NCBI GenBank assembly: GCA_964388085.1
Contig: CAYLZW010000181.1
Span: 1 to 11,990 of the forward strand
Length of the DNA stretch: 11,990 bases
Direction of reading: 5' to 3'
Origin: CAYLZW01 sp964388085
Lineage (GTDB): Bacteria; Myxococcota; UBA727; CAYLZW01
Positions 11,634 through 11,990 of the stretch are shown piece by piece; position 1 is the stretch's first letter; each line of letters starts with the position of its first letter. The notes under the pieces are model-generated. The model saw only the letters and a list, made by a program, of their open reading frames with translations, made no database searches and was not told the DNA's origin. The position numbers and the translations under genes are program-made.

Positions 11634-11990
11634 ATGGCGGCGCGCAAGACGAAGCTCATTTTCATCACCGGTGGCGTCGTCAGCTCCCTCGGCAAGGGCA
11701 TCACCTCGGCGTCGCTCGGCGCCCTGCTCGAGAACCGCGGTCTCGACGTCACCATCTTGAAGCTCGACCCGTATCTGAACGTCGACCCCGGCACCATGAG
11801 CCCGTTCCAGCACGGTGAGGTGTTCGTCACCGACGACGGCTCCGAGACCGATCTCGATCTCGGCCACTACGAGCGCTACATCAACCAGTCGCTCTCACGC
11901 CTCAACTCGACGACCGCGGGGCGCATCTACTCGAACGTCCTCGAGAAGGAGCGGCGCGGCGACTACCTCGGCAAGACCGTGCAGGTCATC
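11634..11990 (+). CDS. pyrG: CTP synthase, N-terminal part (runs off right edge)
   Basis: CTP synthase makes CTP from UTP with ATP and glutamine, the last step of pyrimidine nucleotide synthesis, in the cytoplasm. Only the first 119 codons are present; the full enzyme is usually about 540 residues, with a C-terminal glutaminase domain not in view. The visible part is the amidoligase (synthase) N-terminus: FITGGVVSSLGKG (P-loop, K21), KLDPYLNVDPGTMSPFQHGE, DDGSETDLDLGHYERY with an Asp (about D75) equivalent to the Mg-binding D72 of E. coli, and KERRGDYLGKTVQVI. Sequence identity to known PyrG is obvious throughout. GCGAGG lies five bases before the ATG. The gene has a longer leader than most others here, with a candidate promoter and inverted repeat. 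Confidence 0.98.
   Translation, partial: MAARKTKLIFITGGVVSSLGKGITSASLGALLENRGLDVTILKLDPYLNVDPGTMSPFQHGEVFVTDDGSETDLDLGHYERYINQSLSRLNSTTAGRIYSNVLEKERRGDYLGKTVQVI

Noticed and set aside
1..11990. A multi-gene defence or biosynthetic system
   Set aside because: The helicase-nuclease has normal AddA/RecB architecture, and the other genes are metabolic or envelope genes with changing strand orientation. Nothing indicates a shared system.

Overview
This window comes from a very GC-rich bacterial chromosome and reads best as a Myxococcota-type (former deltaproteobacterial) genome. The support is the strong G/C bias at third codon positions, a secreted lipoprotein with a long Gly-Glu repeat followed by cysteine-rich and FG-GAP (beta-propeller) regions, an uncharacterised helical-repeat protein with an acidic linker, and few Shine-Dalgarno sites. 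The assignment rests on gene style only; there is no rRNA or other phylogenetic marker apart from a fragment of pyrG.

Layout, left to right. (1) 1-3197 (+): an AddA/RecB-type helicase-nuclease that runs in from the left edge without its N-terminal Walker A. (2) 3228-4664 (+): a GlcD-type FAD-linked 2-hydroxyacid oxidoreductase, 30 nt downstream. (3) 4677-5927 (-): an uncharacterised 416-residue protein, convergent with gene 2, with a helix-turn-helix-like N-terminus, an Asp/Glu-rich linker and a duplicated helical C-terminal half. (4) 5994-8537 (+): a large surface or periplasmic lipoprotein, divergent from gene 3, carrying 29 Gly-Glu units and at least six FG-GAP calcium-loop motifs. (5) 8553-9065 (-): a small unrecognised lipoprotein, convergent with gene 4. 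(6) 9254-10522 (+): a membrane-anchored protein of four carboxypeptidase-regulatory-like (Ig-like) repeats. (7) 10592-11488 (+): a nitronate monooxygenase-family FMN enzyme. (8) 11634 to the right edge (+): the N-terminal 119 codons of CTP synthase, pyrG.

These genes do not form one obvious pathway: DNA repair, hydroxyacid oxidation, nitronate detoxification and nucleotide synthesis sit beside envelope proteins. Helicase and oxidoreductase may be co-transcribed. Genes 3 and 4 share a 66-bp divergent control region, and genes 4 and 5 are convergent. No intergenic gap exceeds about 190 bp, and I found no tRNA, rRNA, CRISPR array, insertion sequence or transposase.

The most interesting structure is in control regions and low-complexity sequence. 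Several genes without a usable Shine-Dalgarno have a TANNNT-like box 5-6 nt before the start codon, which suggests leaderless transcripts. pyrG has a perfect 9-bp inverted repeat flanking its candidate -10 box. The acidic-linker protein shows an internal duplication. I do not see convincing evidence for a new multi-gene system such as a defence island or biosynthetic cluster.
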